A stretch of 64,000 nt of DNA. Source: Phyllostachys edulis. Taxonomy: Eukaryota; Streptophyta; Magnoliopsida; Poales; Poaceae. The first letter of the stretch is position 1. Each line of letters begins with the position of its first letter. A program made the translations under genes and the position numbers. This document shows, piece by piece, positions 24,621 through 36,052 of this stretch. Location: the NCBI GenBank assembly GCA_036346405.1, contig CM070548.1, positions 64,504,877 to 64,568,876 on the forward strand. The letters are read 5' to 3'. The notes beneath the pieces are model-generated. The model ran no database searches. It saw nothing but the letters and a program-made list of their open reading frames with translations, and was not told the DNA's origin.

Positions 24621-25258
24621 TGTAACATCCCAAAAACTCAAACTCAGGTTTATTGCACTGAGAATAATTGTTGAGATATTTTTTAGCATGTTTCTGAAAT
24701 TTTTCCTAAATCAATTGTGCATTGCATGCAAATAGTGACCTTAAAAGAATTTTCAAGAAAAAAAATCAAGATAAATAAAATCCTAAAAAATGTCACAAAA
24801 AACTAAAATGTGTTAGGAGCCTCCACAAAAAGTTTCATATTTTTTGAAACAAGTTTACTATATTTAAAAAAATCCTCAAACTTTTGGCCTATTCAAAAAA
24901 AATTCCTAAACCTAATTCTTTTTCTTGCCACTCCATTGGGCCAAAAGCCCAGTTCGGCCCACATCCACTCATGCTCTCCAACCCGCCTCGCTCCCCTACT
25001 CCCCCTATCAGTGACATCATGGCCCCAGTTTCTAGCAACCTTCTTCCACCTCGCACCCGTGCCCCTGCCCACGCCCGCGCCGCGCTAGCTCCACCCTCGC
25101 CACGCCAGCTCCTCCCTCATCTCGGTTTGTGACCGCCACCCATCATTATCTCGCCGCTCATCTCACGCATTTCTCATGGCTACTTAACCGCCTAACTGCA
25201 CCATCGTCTCCATAGCTCACCCCTTGTTCAATCTCGCACACAAACTCCGAGATCCTTG
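24621..25258 (+). repeat. LTR II, left part
   Basis: Starts TGTAACATCCCAAAAAC after the flank ATAAC (24,616-24,620). It passes from an AT-rich start into a GC-rich region and is cut by the CACTA end at 25,259. The continuation is at 44,733. Confidence 0.75.
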
Positions 25259-25600
25259 CACTACTACAGAAAAGGTCTTCACAGACGGTTCAAAAACGCC
25301 ATCGAGACTCGCTTTCGTGAGTGTCCGAGTTTATGGGTCAAGAATGACATGAGGTCATCACGCACGGTTTTCAAACCGTCATGATGCATACTATCACGCA
25401 TGCTTATTAACTCAAAACCGCTTGTGCTAGTTCATTATCACGCACGGTTTATAGATGAAACCGTCAGGATATACCTATCACGCATTTGCTTTCATCTACA
25501 AACCGTCTGTGATAGTGATCTATCATAGACAGTTTCATCTACAATCGTCTATGATATTCTTTTGTATTGCTAAATCTAATTCTATTTATTGGCTAACCTC
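25259..25600. repeat. CACTA left terminal and subterminal repeats
   Basis: After the 17-bp terminal word come about ten copies, direct and inverted, of TCAC(A/G)(G/C)ACGGTTT-type units, often paired as hairpins such as CACGGTTT...AAACCGT. In CACTA elements such arrays bind the element's regulatory protein. A diverged duplicate of the inner part (25,520-25,780) lies at 29,590-29,830. Confidence 0.85.
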
Positions 25601-25783
25601 AGGAAATGCTAGTCGTGCCCTCTGAAACAAGCTGAAACACAACAAGTAAATGTATTCATCCAATTCACATTCATTTCAGAAACAAGCACATCCAATTCAC
25701 AAATCAATTAACTAAAATTAACCATTCATGTACATTTACACACATGTACTATTAAGTTCAATCTTATCTTAATCAAGTTCAAT

Positions 25784-28570
25784 CTACATTGTGGAACTTC
25801 CCATCTGGATTTATGACCTCATAGTTCAAGAATGACACAAACTATCCTCGAATATTTATGAGCTGGCCCTGCTCCAACGTAGTTGTAGCGATGCTTGCAA
25901 CCTATCGCTAGGAAGATTAAATTCGTGCTTATATAAATTGGTAAGTATGAAATAATTATTGCAAGATTGACAAACCTAAGGATCATTGGTTATCGTAGAA
26001 CTGACGGGTAGTTCCATGTTGTGGCAAACATAGTATCCACAGAGGTTGTAGGCCGGTGGCTGCTAGTGGCACTTTAAAATAGAATTTGTTAGTTCGAGAG
26101 GCATTGCTATGAATTGTTATATAGGATTAATGTGTACTAGCGAATACCGCAAATTTAAAATCGTGTCGCAGGATCCCTCCCTTGCATATCCCTCCTTTTG
26201 CAAAGTACGTCTTGAACGACCTACGTGATTCCAAGAACTTAGCCTTAGCCATTGCAAAGGAAGGAAAGAATGTACAATAGAGTTATCTATGGAGGAAATG
26301 TGTTTACCCGTCGATTAGTTGTCGGACAATTGTGAAGTCATGTGTGGCCCTCTTTAAGGAATCTTGGTATATTACCTTGTTCCGTTTTGGTATAATTACA
26401 ATTAGAATCCAGTGGAACCTACACAGGTATGTTGCCATGGTCATTAAACCTAAGTTCATGTTGCTTATGAAGTACAAATCAACAAGTATAGCCACTAGTG
26501 CAGCACTTACTCCTGGCTATAGGGCAAAAGTATGAATTCCTTGTCGTGATGAGCCAGCAATGACTCCGTCATGTAATCCTCGACAAATTTTGCATTCTCC
26601 ATGATGGTTTGCCAGGAGACCAAGTGTGGGTCGAGGAAACCTATCAGTGAATTCCTTACTTCAGCTTCAGAAATCATGTATGTATATGTGTGTGTGTGTA
26701 TGCAAGGAGTTATATATAACATTTATCAGTATTACATGAACGTTAACCGTGATTGTACACACTTACAGTGTCTAGCATCGCATGAGTGAGACGTCGAGGG
26801 CACCGAGGTTGAAGAGAAAGAGGAAGTCTTCAAAGGTCACCGTGAAGACACAGTCTTGACGGTTGTGTTTAAGATGATCCTTCTTAAACTTGATGGTGAC
26901 ACCCAAGCACCGTTGTTCATCCATCTTGTTGGCCTATTCCATGTACCATGTATGCAATCTCATGCAAGCCATTCCTAGGGTAGGGTGGCGCTCTACATTC
27001 TCGACCAACGGCTCATAGCATGAATTTTTGGGCCAATGACAAGAAGGGGATATCAGAACAGGAGTCGACCATCTTTGATTTGCCCTTGCTGCCTCGCGTT
27101 TTAGAGTTCGACTTCATGAGAGTCGACCGAGCACGAGGTGTAGATGCATGTGATGCACCGGGCCCTTACCGCTTCAGTGTAGGTAGCTCTGGTGCAGGTA
27201 GCTCTCTTGGACTTAACACCGTTGCAGGACATTTCCGTGAAGTTAACACTGGAGCAGGTTGCTCTAGGCAGATGTCCCTCCTGGGCCACTGGATGAATGT
27301 TCCAATGGCTTGCCCTAGAGTCATGACCTTGTCGTCTGGGGAATCTGCAGTAGGACGACGACGAAATTGGCATAAACACTATTCACATTCACTTTTGCGA
27401 AACCCGACGTTAGATTTACACCGTGCACCAAAGCACCAGCACCGGATAGATACACCTAGCCCCAAGTAGCATCTAGGGCAACGGAGGCATATCTCACTTG
27501 GAGCTTGCACTTCACCGCCACCTACACAACGATACAAAATTAGCTACTCCCTCATCTCTGAGGGATTCATGAATCTCCTCTTGTAGCTTTGCATTGTGCT
27601 CGACTTTGGTTCTCTTCCTACTCTGGTACAACCCGGAGTCCTGTCAGAATCCATCTTTCCATGGAACATAAAGACCAAGGCCTCTCGTACAACCCGGACG
27701 CTCCTTGTTTCTCAGGGCTTCGAAGAGCATATCTCTCTCCCTGACTGCCTGGAATGAGCCTTGGGAAGATTGTGCACTCAGCATTCCCTGCAATAGCCCA
27801 ACATGTCATTTCACTTCCTATGAAATTATGGAGTAATTACAAACTAGGTAGTTCGATATCTTACCATGCGCTGGGATACTTCCTCGTCTGCGGGGTTTGG
27901 AAAGGAGATGGTCCCTGAAGACACGGTAGCTAACCTCGCTCTTAGCCAGTTTCGGGCATGCTCATCAGGGATCTCAGCAAATGGTGGGGAGGCATTCAAA
28001 AGGTTTGCTTGCTGGTCCTAATCCCTCCATTGTGGGAGTTTACCCGCATACCCAGTGGTGCCGAGTCTGTGGGGGTGCGTGTTTTTTGCCTGGAGGGCCG
28101 TGTGCACCGCACTTTCACTCCTAAAATCATCTGTCATCTTCTTCGCCACAAAGTCTTCCCAGTACTCTTCCAAGAACGAATACTTGTGGAAGAGCCTCAG
28201 ATCCTTCTCCACGTAATTCTTGACAAGCGTGCTCTTGAAGGTCTTCAACGCTTTGCACACCTGTAGCAATGCGTGTCATTGCACGGAGTCCCGGTGTTGT
28301 TCTGGGATCTCGAATGATTTGAAAATTCCGTCAGCAGCTCATCTTTCTGAGCTTTGGTCAATGCCTTCCACAAATCGTAGGTGATGTTCACCCGTTCCTG
28401 TGCAACAATTCCGACCGTTTTCCGAAATGCGGATGCTACTCGGCGAGGATTGATAAGGGTCCCAAACTCATCGACCTCGTGATGGTAAATCAGCCCTTGG
28501 GCCTTTTCGATATTCCTCTACCACGCTTGGATATTCAAGAGGACGGCGCATCAGACACATGAGGCGACGA
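25784..28570 (-). pseudogene. CACTA second gene: Transposase_24 plus Ulp1-like cysteine protease
   Basis: On the minus strand, RRVASAFRKTVGIVAQERVN and WKALTKAQKDELL (about 28,330-28,450) lead into SFLEEYWEDFVAKKM and GYAGKLPQW near 28,020. This is the plant En/Spm Transposase_24 signature. DEHARNWLRARLATVSSG and a coiled-coil-like run follow, then a poorly preserved middle. The C-terminal part is a C48 (Ulp1) peptidase. FLDPHLVSWQTI and DKEFILLPY lie in 26,507-26,722, FHWILIVI has its His near 26,413, YQDS has its Asp near 26,362, and QPPAYNLCGYYVC has its Cys at 26,039-26,041. The protein ends DGKFHNV at 25,784. The catalytic His, Asp, Gln and Cys are all still readable. Several frames and probable introns make exact exon limits uncertain, and stops in the middle suggest it is broken. 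A 5' leader exon may lie near 29,030-29,383. Confidence 0.72.
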
Positions 28571-29029
28571 TGACAAAGAATGAGCGGAAGACATCTTCCC
28601 AAGAAATAGAAGTTCTAACACGTGTGAACATATTGTCATAAGATTAAATAATTGGGATATGTAGGGAAGAAATTAGGACCAATAAAATGACATAATTGAC
28701 ATATAAACATGTAAATCCTCCAAGTCATTTAAAAGGAATAATATGCTTAACACAAATATCATGTGAACAAATGAAATCAGCATAAAGCTAAGATTTAACA
28801 TTTTTACATTGCTCTCAGAGGTAGAGTAAGCATTCCAATTAGAGCTCAAGTTCAAATCCGATTATCAAAACAATTTCAGCATAAGACTTTTATCATCACA
28901 GAGCATTCATCTCAAGCCCACTACACCACATTGCAATATATTCCAGTATGTAGCAGTATCAAAACAAATACTATATGAATCACTGAATATAACAAATACA
29001 AATTCCTAAAACATGTACAAAACCACATA

Positions 29030-29390
29030 CTACTCAGTGTTTGAACTAGATACCAGTACAATTATCATGAGTCCATGAGGACCATGACAACATGACAGAT
29101 TATTGATAGAAAGAGTGAGGAAAAGGGGTGTCGGGGTCGACAACTCGACATCGGTTACCTTTGGGCGTCGAGGAGAAGGACGAGCAGGGAGCAGTACTAG
29201 AGCAGCAGGGCAGCGTCGAAGGGGAGGCACACCGGGCTTAGGGGAGGAGGAGGTGATGCGTGCTCGGGGAGGAGGCGGCGGGCTTGGGGCCAAGGCGTGC
29301 TGGGCTCGAGGAGGAGGTGGCGACGGGCTTGGGGGAGGATGGAGAGTTGAGAAACTTAATCGTTTGAGTGGGGAAGCAGGCAAACCATAG
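29030..29390 (-). promoter_or_regulatory. Probable promoter and leader region of the Ulp1-type gene
   Basis: Read on the minus strand, CCCTATTTATATTTGG (about 29,397-29,412) is a plausible TATA region. It is followed downstream by a GC-rich leader of CCGCC and CTCCTCC words. It directly abuts the internal subterminal array. The same arrangement, array then leader, occurs at the right end of the element. The start site is inferred. Confidence 0.4.
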
Positions 29391-29399
29391 AGTCCAAAT

Positions 29400-29640
29400 A
29401 TAAATAGGGTGGGACATCACAGATGGTTCTAAAGTAGAATCATGTGTGATAAATAATATCACAGACGGTTCCAACAAATAACCGTCTGTGATAGATTGTG
29501 TATTACATACGGTTCCAATAAATAACTGTCTGTGGTATATTGTGTATCACAGACGGTTTGTAGATGAAACCGTCGGTAATATATTATCACAGACGGTTTG
29601 TAGATGAAACCGGCTGTGATATTCTTTTGTATTGGTAAAT
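29400..29640. repeat. Internal CACTA subterminal-type repeat array
   Basis: At least seven CACAGACGGTT or AACCGTCTGTG units lie in the middle of the element, between its two genes. The sequence following on the right (TATTCTTTTGTATTGGTAAA, then AGGAAATGCTAGCCATGCCC) matches that after the left-end array at 25,550-25,640. No CACTA terminus is present here. Confidence 0.8.
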
Positions 29641-29831
29641 CTAGTTCTGTTTATTGGCTAGGCTCAGGAAATGCTAGCCATGCCCTCTGAAATAAGCAGA
29701 GACACAACAAGTACATATATATATATCTAATTCACATTCATTTCATAAACAAGCACATTCATTTCACAGTACAAATAAATTAACTCAAATGAACTAAAAT
29801 TAAACATTCAGAACACATATATACACATTGT

Positions 29832-32800
29832 TCAATCTTTAAAAATTAGCTCTTCATGATGATCGACGCATGTGTAGCTAGTTTCGTCACGTTGTTCTTC
29901 CTTGAACCTTATGCCGTTTCCAAAAGGAGGCAACTCGTCAAATTGATTGTATTCTTCCTCGTCCACTATATTCTCAACTCCGACAATCCTCCTTTTTCTA
30001 TGAAGAACTATGTGGCGCTTCTTATTTGCCTGGTCGGTTACATAGAAGACTTGAACAACTTGGTTAGCGAGTACAAATGGTTCGTCTTTGTATCCGACAC
30101 ATTCGAGGTCCATGGTAGTGATGCCATACTTGTCAACCTTCACCAGTGGGAGATGAACCAAACGACACCGAAACAGGGGGATCTTGAAAAGCACGTAGTC
30201 GAGCTCCCATATCTCCTCTATGAGCCCATAGTAGGAACTCCTCGGCCCATCAGTGCTGAACGTATCTATGCGGATACCGCTATTCTGGTTAGTGTTCTTT
30301 ATATCCTGAGCCTGCGTATAGAATGTGTACCTATTTATGTCATATCCTCGCCATGTCATAACTGTAAATGTTGGCCCTTTTGCCAACCATGTCAGCATAT
30401 CACTTGACGAGATCCTAGCGAGTCGCTCCTTGAACCATTGGTTGAACCGACTGTTGTGCTGTCTCGTGATCCAAACATTCAGCTGCTTTGGATTCTATTG
30501 CTGAAGCACGTTCTTGTGCTTGTCAATATACGGGGACACTTTAGTCATGTGTTGCAAAACCATGAAATAGGCTTGAGCATATGCATCCATATCTGGAGTG
30601 ATTGCTTTCCTTCTGATGATCCCGATACCCTTGAGCCTCCTCTCATGGCGAGATCGAGGCACACCTATCGATTTGACCTGAGCTATGTAATCGGCACAGA
30701 ACTCAATGACCTCTTCGGTTGCATAACCTTCGACGATGCTGCCCTCCGGCCGAGATCGATTCCGTACATAGGACTTGAGAATTCCTATGAACCTCTCGAA
30801 CGGGTACATTCTACGTAGGAACATAGGCAAGCACATCTTTACCTCCCTCACAATGTGAACAATGAGATGGACCATGATATCAAAAAACGATGGAGGGAAA
30901 TACATCTCAAGATCACATAGAGTCGTCACCACCTCGTCCTGTAGAGCATCTAGTCCTTTGGGATCAATGACCTTCTGAGCAATTATGTTAAAGAAATAAC
31001 ATAGCCTCATGATTGTCTTTCGGACCTTGAGCGGCAAAATACTTCTAATTGCAACATGGAGCATTTGTGCCATTAGCACATGATAATTATGAGACTTCAT
31101 GCCAATTAACTTTAAATCTTCCATCGAAACAAGTTTCTTCATGTTGGCAGAGTAATAGGACAGAACTTTCACACTATGCAAGCACTAGTACAGTTCAATT
31201 CTCTTGGCCTTGGACAGAGTGTAACAAGCAGGGGGAAGGTGCATTCGTCCTTTATCAGTCTTTGTCAGTGCTAACTTAGGTCTGATGTCCATATCAACCA
31301 AGTCAAGCCGTGCGTTGACACCATCCTTTGTTTTGTCATGAATGTTCAGTAAGAGACCAATCGAGCTGTCACATACATTCTTCTCTACATGCATAACGTC
31401 GATGTAGTGGCGAACTTCTAGGTGCTCCCAATAAGGTAAGTCCCAAAATATTGATCTCTTCTTCGAGATGTTCTTTTCACGGGTCCTCGATTTACATCCC
31501 TTTCCGAGCACAACATCTAAATCCTTAACTATATCATAGACCTCTTTTTCGCTTAAATGCCTTGGAGCTGAACTATCATCCTTCTCTCCGTCGAATTATT
31601 TCTTCATCCTGCGGTATGGGTGAGCCCTCCAAAGGAACCTACGGTGACATATGTACACAGTTTTGCGTGAGTGCTTCAGCCACACACTCTCGGCATCATC
31701 TAAGCAGTGAGTACATGATTTTGCCCCTTTTGTACTCTGGCTGGACAGGTTGGCAAGTGCAGGATAATCATTTATGGTGCAGAACAACAAGGAGCGTAAA
31801 GTGAAGTTCTCTCGTTTGTACGCAACTCATACCTGTGCCCCTTCAATCCACATTATTTTTAGATCTTCCATTAATGGCACTAGGAACACATCAATATCAT
31901 TCCCAGGTTGTTTTGGCACTTGGATAAGTATGGACAGCAAAATATACTTCCGCTTCATACACAATCAAGGAGGAAGATTGTAGATACAAAGAGTCACGGG
32001 CCAAGTGCTATGTTGGCTGCTCATGTTACCGAAAGGATTCATTCCATTTGTACTCAATCCAAACCTTATATTCATTGGTTCCGCACTGAAGTCTGCAAAT
32101 CTCATATCAATGTTTCTCCACTGGGCGGAATCAGCAGGGTGTCTTAGCTTGCTGTCATTCTTACACTCCTCCAAGTGCCAATGCAATAATTTTGCATCCT
32201 TTGTGTTCGCAAAGAACCGCTTCAAACGGGGAATTACAGAAAGATACCACGCCACCTTAGCAGGAGGTCCTTTCTTCACCTCGATTCCGTCGCCGTCATC
32301 TGATTGATTCTTACGCTTTTATCGGGATGTGTTGCACACCGAACATACATGTATGTTTGCATACTCGTTACGGTAGAGGATACAGTCGTTCGGACATGCA
32401 TTTATTCTTTCTACTTCCATTCCCAATGGACAAAGAACCTTCTTGGCTTTGTAGGTGGTTTTGGGCAACTCGTTTCCCTCTGGAAGCATGTCCGCGCCGT
32501 GAAACTCTTGTCGAACCAACCGTTGCTTGCCTTCAATTTTAGTAGTTCAAGTACGGATGACAACCTTGTGTATTCCGGCTTGCAGTCTGGGAACAAAGGT
32601 TTCTCTGAGTCCTCCATCATGCCCTGGAATTTAAAATACTCCCTCTCATCATAGTTCTCTTCTACATCGTGAAGCATCTGATCTAGATTGTCATCGTGCA
32701 GCCTATCCGAATCGGAACCACAATCGACATCATCCGGCGGCATATCGTTGTGTAGGACCGGAAAGGCGACTAGAGGGGGTGAATAGGAGCTCGCCTAATT

Positions 32801-35141
32801 TTTCACCTTGTTTAGATTCAACCCCAGGTTTACTTCAATAGCTATGAGAACTATGAAGATCAACATACAAGTACAACAGAAGACTTGTGTTGAATCCAAA
32901 CCTAAATCCCCAAAGTAAAGAACAAAAAGGGCTCAAGCTTCTTTGGGCAGTCAGACAGGCGTTCATTGAGCGATCAGACCAGGGTGCGGTCTGACTGGTG
33001 GCAAATGAGCGGTCTGACCGGACCTAACGATGAACAGGAAAAACAGCTCGGGATCCAAAACAAAAATCGATCAAACTTTTGATCTACACAGCCAAACTTA
33101 ACCGAACTTGGAACACGCCTTCCCAAGGATATCTGGAACCTATTCCAAGTGACGATCGAGTAGATCCACATCAAAGTTTTTACCTTTTTCCATTTTACCG
33201 AAAGAGGGTTCAAAACCGAGCAAAAACGAAAAACTTGATCCAAAACTTGCTCGTGGGAGATTGATGATCAAGATGATCCTAGATGTATTCCCACATGTCA
33301 CAGCAAGGTAGACGAGGGCAAGAAACCACTAGAAACCTATTGGATCAAATAAAAACCCAAAATAACCAAATAAGAAGAAAGAACACAAGAAGACTCATCT
33401 TTGAATAATCATCCATAGATTGATTCGCGATTGTTGCTGGTTACAGCCACTCCCTCAAGAAGGACAAGAACTCAATCCATGAGCACTCAAATCAAATCAA
33501 CTCTCTAAAACCCTAAGCCTCTCCTTTCTTCTCTAATCCCTAAGACAAACTAGGGTTTTGCAAATGAAGTGCTTGGGGACTGTTTGACAGCACCCCCTCC
33601 TATTTATAGTGAGGCTTAGCTTCTAGAAGAGTTAACCCTAATGGGCTCCCATTAAGGCCCAACACAAACAGGACACACGCATGCATCTTGAAGCGTCGTC
33701 TTCATTTTCTTCTTGACCTAAACCGCTTCTCCACGCACCGTCTTGCGCCGCGGTTTAGCCCAAGGTCACAGAGGCGGTATTTGGTAAAATTACCAAAATA
33801 CCCCTTCTTGATCTTTCTCCAAAGACCAAGTCCAATCTTGGTGAAGCACTCGCCTGCTTCGCCACGTGTAGGTTGATCAACAACTCTCATCATGTCGGCA
33901 AGTCTCTCCCATCCGGATCCCACCGGAACCACCAAGGCACTTGCACCGACCCCCGCATCGCTTGATCCAACTCCGTCGACCGAATCGCCTGCTCGCTCAT
34001 CCTGTCCATTCTCAAGGCCATGCTTGAGTCTCTCGACCTCACCCGCATCCTCGATCGTTCTAGACCTCAGCTCCCCTAGCTTAGTCCCGATCATCCTCGC
34101 CGTTGACTGTCGTTGACCTGCAAGCCACCTGCATAGCAATAGACCAAGAAATCGTCTTTGGGAACAAGTTCTTCACAACTTGACCCACGTTAGCCAAAAC
34201 ATGCAATATGCAACACATATGCAATGAAATCCATGAACTTGACCTAACGAACACACATCGCGCCACATTGACGAGCGAAACATGTCAAAACTGGTCGATC
34301 GCCACCCTTGGCTTGGCTCGATCACCACTAGCTTGAGATGACCGCCAGACAGAGGCCGGTCTAACCGCTAGTTCCATGACTTAGGCAAATTTCTAACCTA
34401 TAAACCCGAACCTTCTCTGGAAATTTCAATCGAATAGAACTTTTCACAGGAAGCTCCAAAAAATGTGAGACCAAGTGCAGAAGAACCCTCTCACTTACCT
34501 ACACCTTCTATTTTTGGCTCAGCACAAAAATCCAAAGTCACTTTAATGGCCGGTCTCGACCGCCAGGTAGCTTGGCCGATCAGCCACACCGCCGGCCTCG
34601 ACCACTCAGGTAGCCGGGTCGACCGCCACATCGCCAACTCGACCGCCACCAAGGCCTGGCCGACCTCACCACCAAACTTGAAAAACAAACCGAGGCAAGG
34701 CCGGTCTAACCGCCAAAGTGGCCGGTCAGACCGCCAGTGACCTGACAACCTTTGAAACTTTGCCGAAAACGCATGATTTGACAAACCACAAAAGCCATTG
34801 CCAATTGTATCGTCATCCTAAGATCATGCACATCCCCATGATATCCACACGTTGACTTCGTCGGCGATGCCATTATTACTACCTTCCTGTATAATCTGCT
34901 CTTCACCTTGACCGGTCCAACATGTATAGCCCGTTTTGAAACCCCTTTGAATCAAGTGTGCTTTGATCTGCACTCGGTTCTTAAACATCTTCAGATTCTC
35001 GCAGTCAATGCATGGACAGTACATATATTCCACCCCCCCCTTATTGAACATATCCTCCTCGTCTGCTCTTGTAAAAGCAAACACGCCATTAATGTACTCT
35101 TCACTCATACAATTGCCAACATACATCCAGCTTCGGTCCAT
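29832..35141 (-). pseudogene. TNP2-type CACTA transposase, interrupted by solo LTR-X
   Basis: The N-terminal transposase-associated domain is intact at 34,850-35,141 (MDRSWMYVGNCMSEEYINGV; then CPCIDCEN and FKTGYTCWTGQGE). The main TNP2 body follows at 31,185-32,750: FSAEPMNIRFGLSTNGMNPF near 32,080, CTINDYPALANLSSQSTKG near 31,760, and DVMHVEKNVCDS near 31,390. A DUF4218-type part lies at 30,495-31,181 (FPPSFFDIMVHLIVHIVREV). The C-terminal DUF4216 part lies at 29,832-30,398 (FPLV-type YGITTMDLECVGYKDEPFVL). Breaks seen are the 2.1-kb LTR insertion after DEVN, a frameshift near 32,490, a TAA near 32,325, a TAA around 31,800-31,830 and a TAA near 30,490. The 5-bp duplication at the LTR shows the reading frame was continuous before that insertion. 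The coding density is far better than that of the copia or gypsy genes here, suggesting more recent activity. Confidence 0.9.
32751..34849 (+). repeat. Solo LTR-X inside the TNP2 gene
   Basis: Starts TGTAGGACCGGAAAGGCG and ends ATATCCACA. It is flanked by the perfect duplication CGTTG at 32,746-32,750 and 34,850-34,854. Length is 2,099 bp. A TATA-like CCTATTTATAGTGAGG lies near 33,600. Clusters of CGGTCTGACCG-like dyads sit near both ends (32,983-33,018 and 34,355-34,740). No gag or pol motif is seen. TG...CA ends plus a 5-bp duplication argue for a solo LTR, although I cannot name the family. A diverged inverted copy opens the window (1-228). Confidence 0.8.
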
Positions 35142-36052
35142 CTACGCGACGCATATAACAATTTGGTGTTAAATATTGAATTAATTAATTAGTATACTAT
35201 AGATGCAGCTTTTGATATGTCATTTGAAATATGTATTTCTAATGAACTGAAAAAACACCAATGCACCCTAGGGGCAGGTGGTTCATCACTCTAACATCCC
35301 AAAGTTCTGTTACCAAAATTAAAATAAATAAAGTTATTAATTTATTGGATTTCCTGAAATTTGAAAGAGTTTAATTGCTTTATTTGAATTTCTGAAGTTT
35401 TAAAAGTCAAAAATAAAATTTATTGAAGTCTTTGAAGTTTTTCTTGGATTTAATTTGAAAAAAAATTAATTAATTTCTCGAATTTTCTCGATTTTTTAAA
35501 AAACTTTTACCTAATTATTTCAAAGCTAAAATAATTTATTTGCAAAATTAAAAGCCAAATTTAAGTTGGAAATAATTTTATTAAGTCCAAAATAACTCTA
35601 GGAATTTCTGTGAATTTTTCAAGAATTTTTGGATTTTATTTACTATTTTCTAAAAGCCTTTTTGAATTAATCGGTTTATTTAAATTAACAAAGCAATTAA
35701 AATTCCTAAAAGCCTTTTGGGCCCAATTCCCACTATCCAGCGTAACTCCTATCCTTTTCGGCCCGAGCCAGCCTGCACGCCCCTCTCTATCTATTCACCT
35801 GCGGCCATGGCCCATTCGGCCCACCTCAAGGTTTACCACCATCTAAACCAAGACGCACTCGTGGCCGTTGGATGAAAATCGGGCGGCCAGTCGTGACCCT
35901 CCCCTTTCTCTCTTTTCTGGCTGCTAGATCCGCATCCGATAGCCTTCCACCATCTTCTCCCCCCACGTCTTTCTTCCCCACGAAGCCAACCCGAGCCGCC
36001 GCCATGGATGCGCAGGTGGAGCTCCAATCACGCCGCGATTCTCGCCCTCTCT

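Noticed and set aside
25259..25600. Regularly spaced short repeats resembling a CRISPR array
   Set aside because: Units alternate in orientation, vary in sequence and spacing, and sit at a CACTA end. They are subterminal transposase-binding repeats in a plant genome.
29856..30407. A 183-codon plus-strand frame
   Set aside because: It is the complement of the C-terminal DUF4216 part of the TNP2 gene, which has recognisable motifs on the minus strand.
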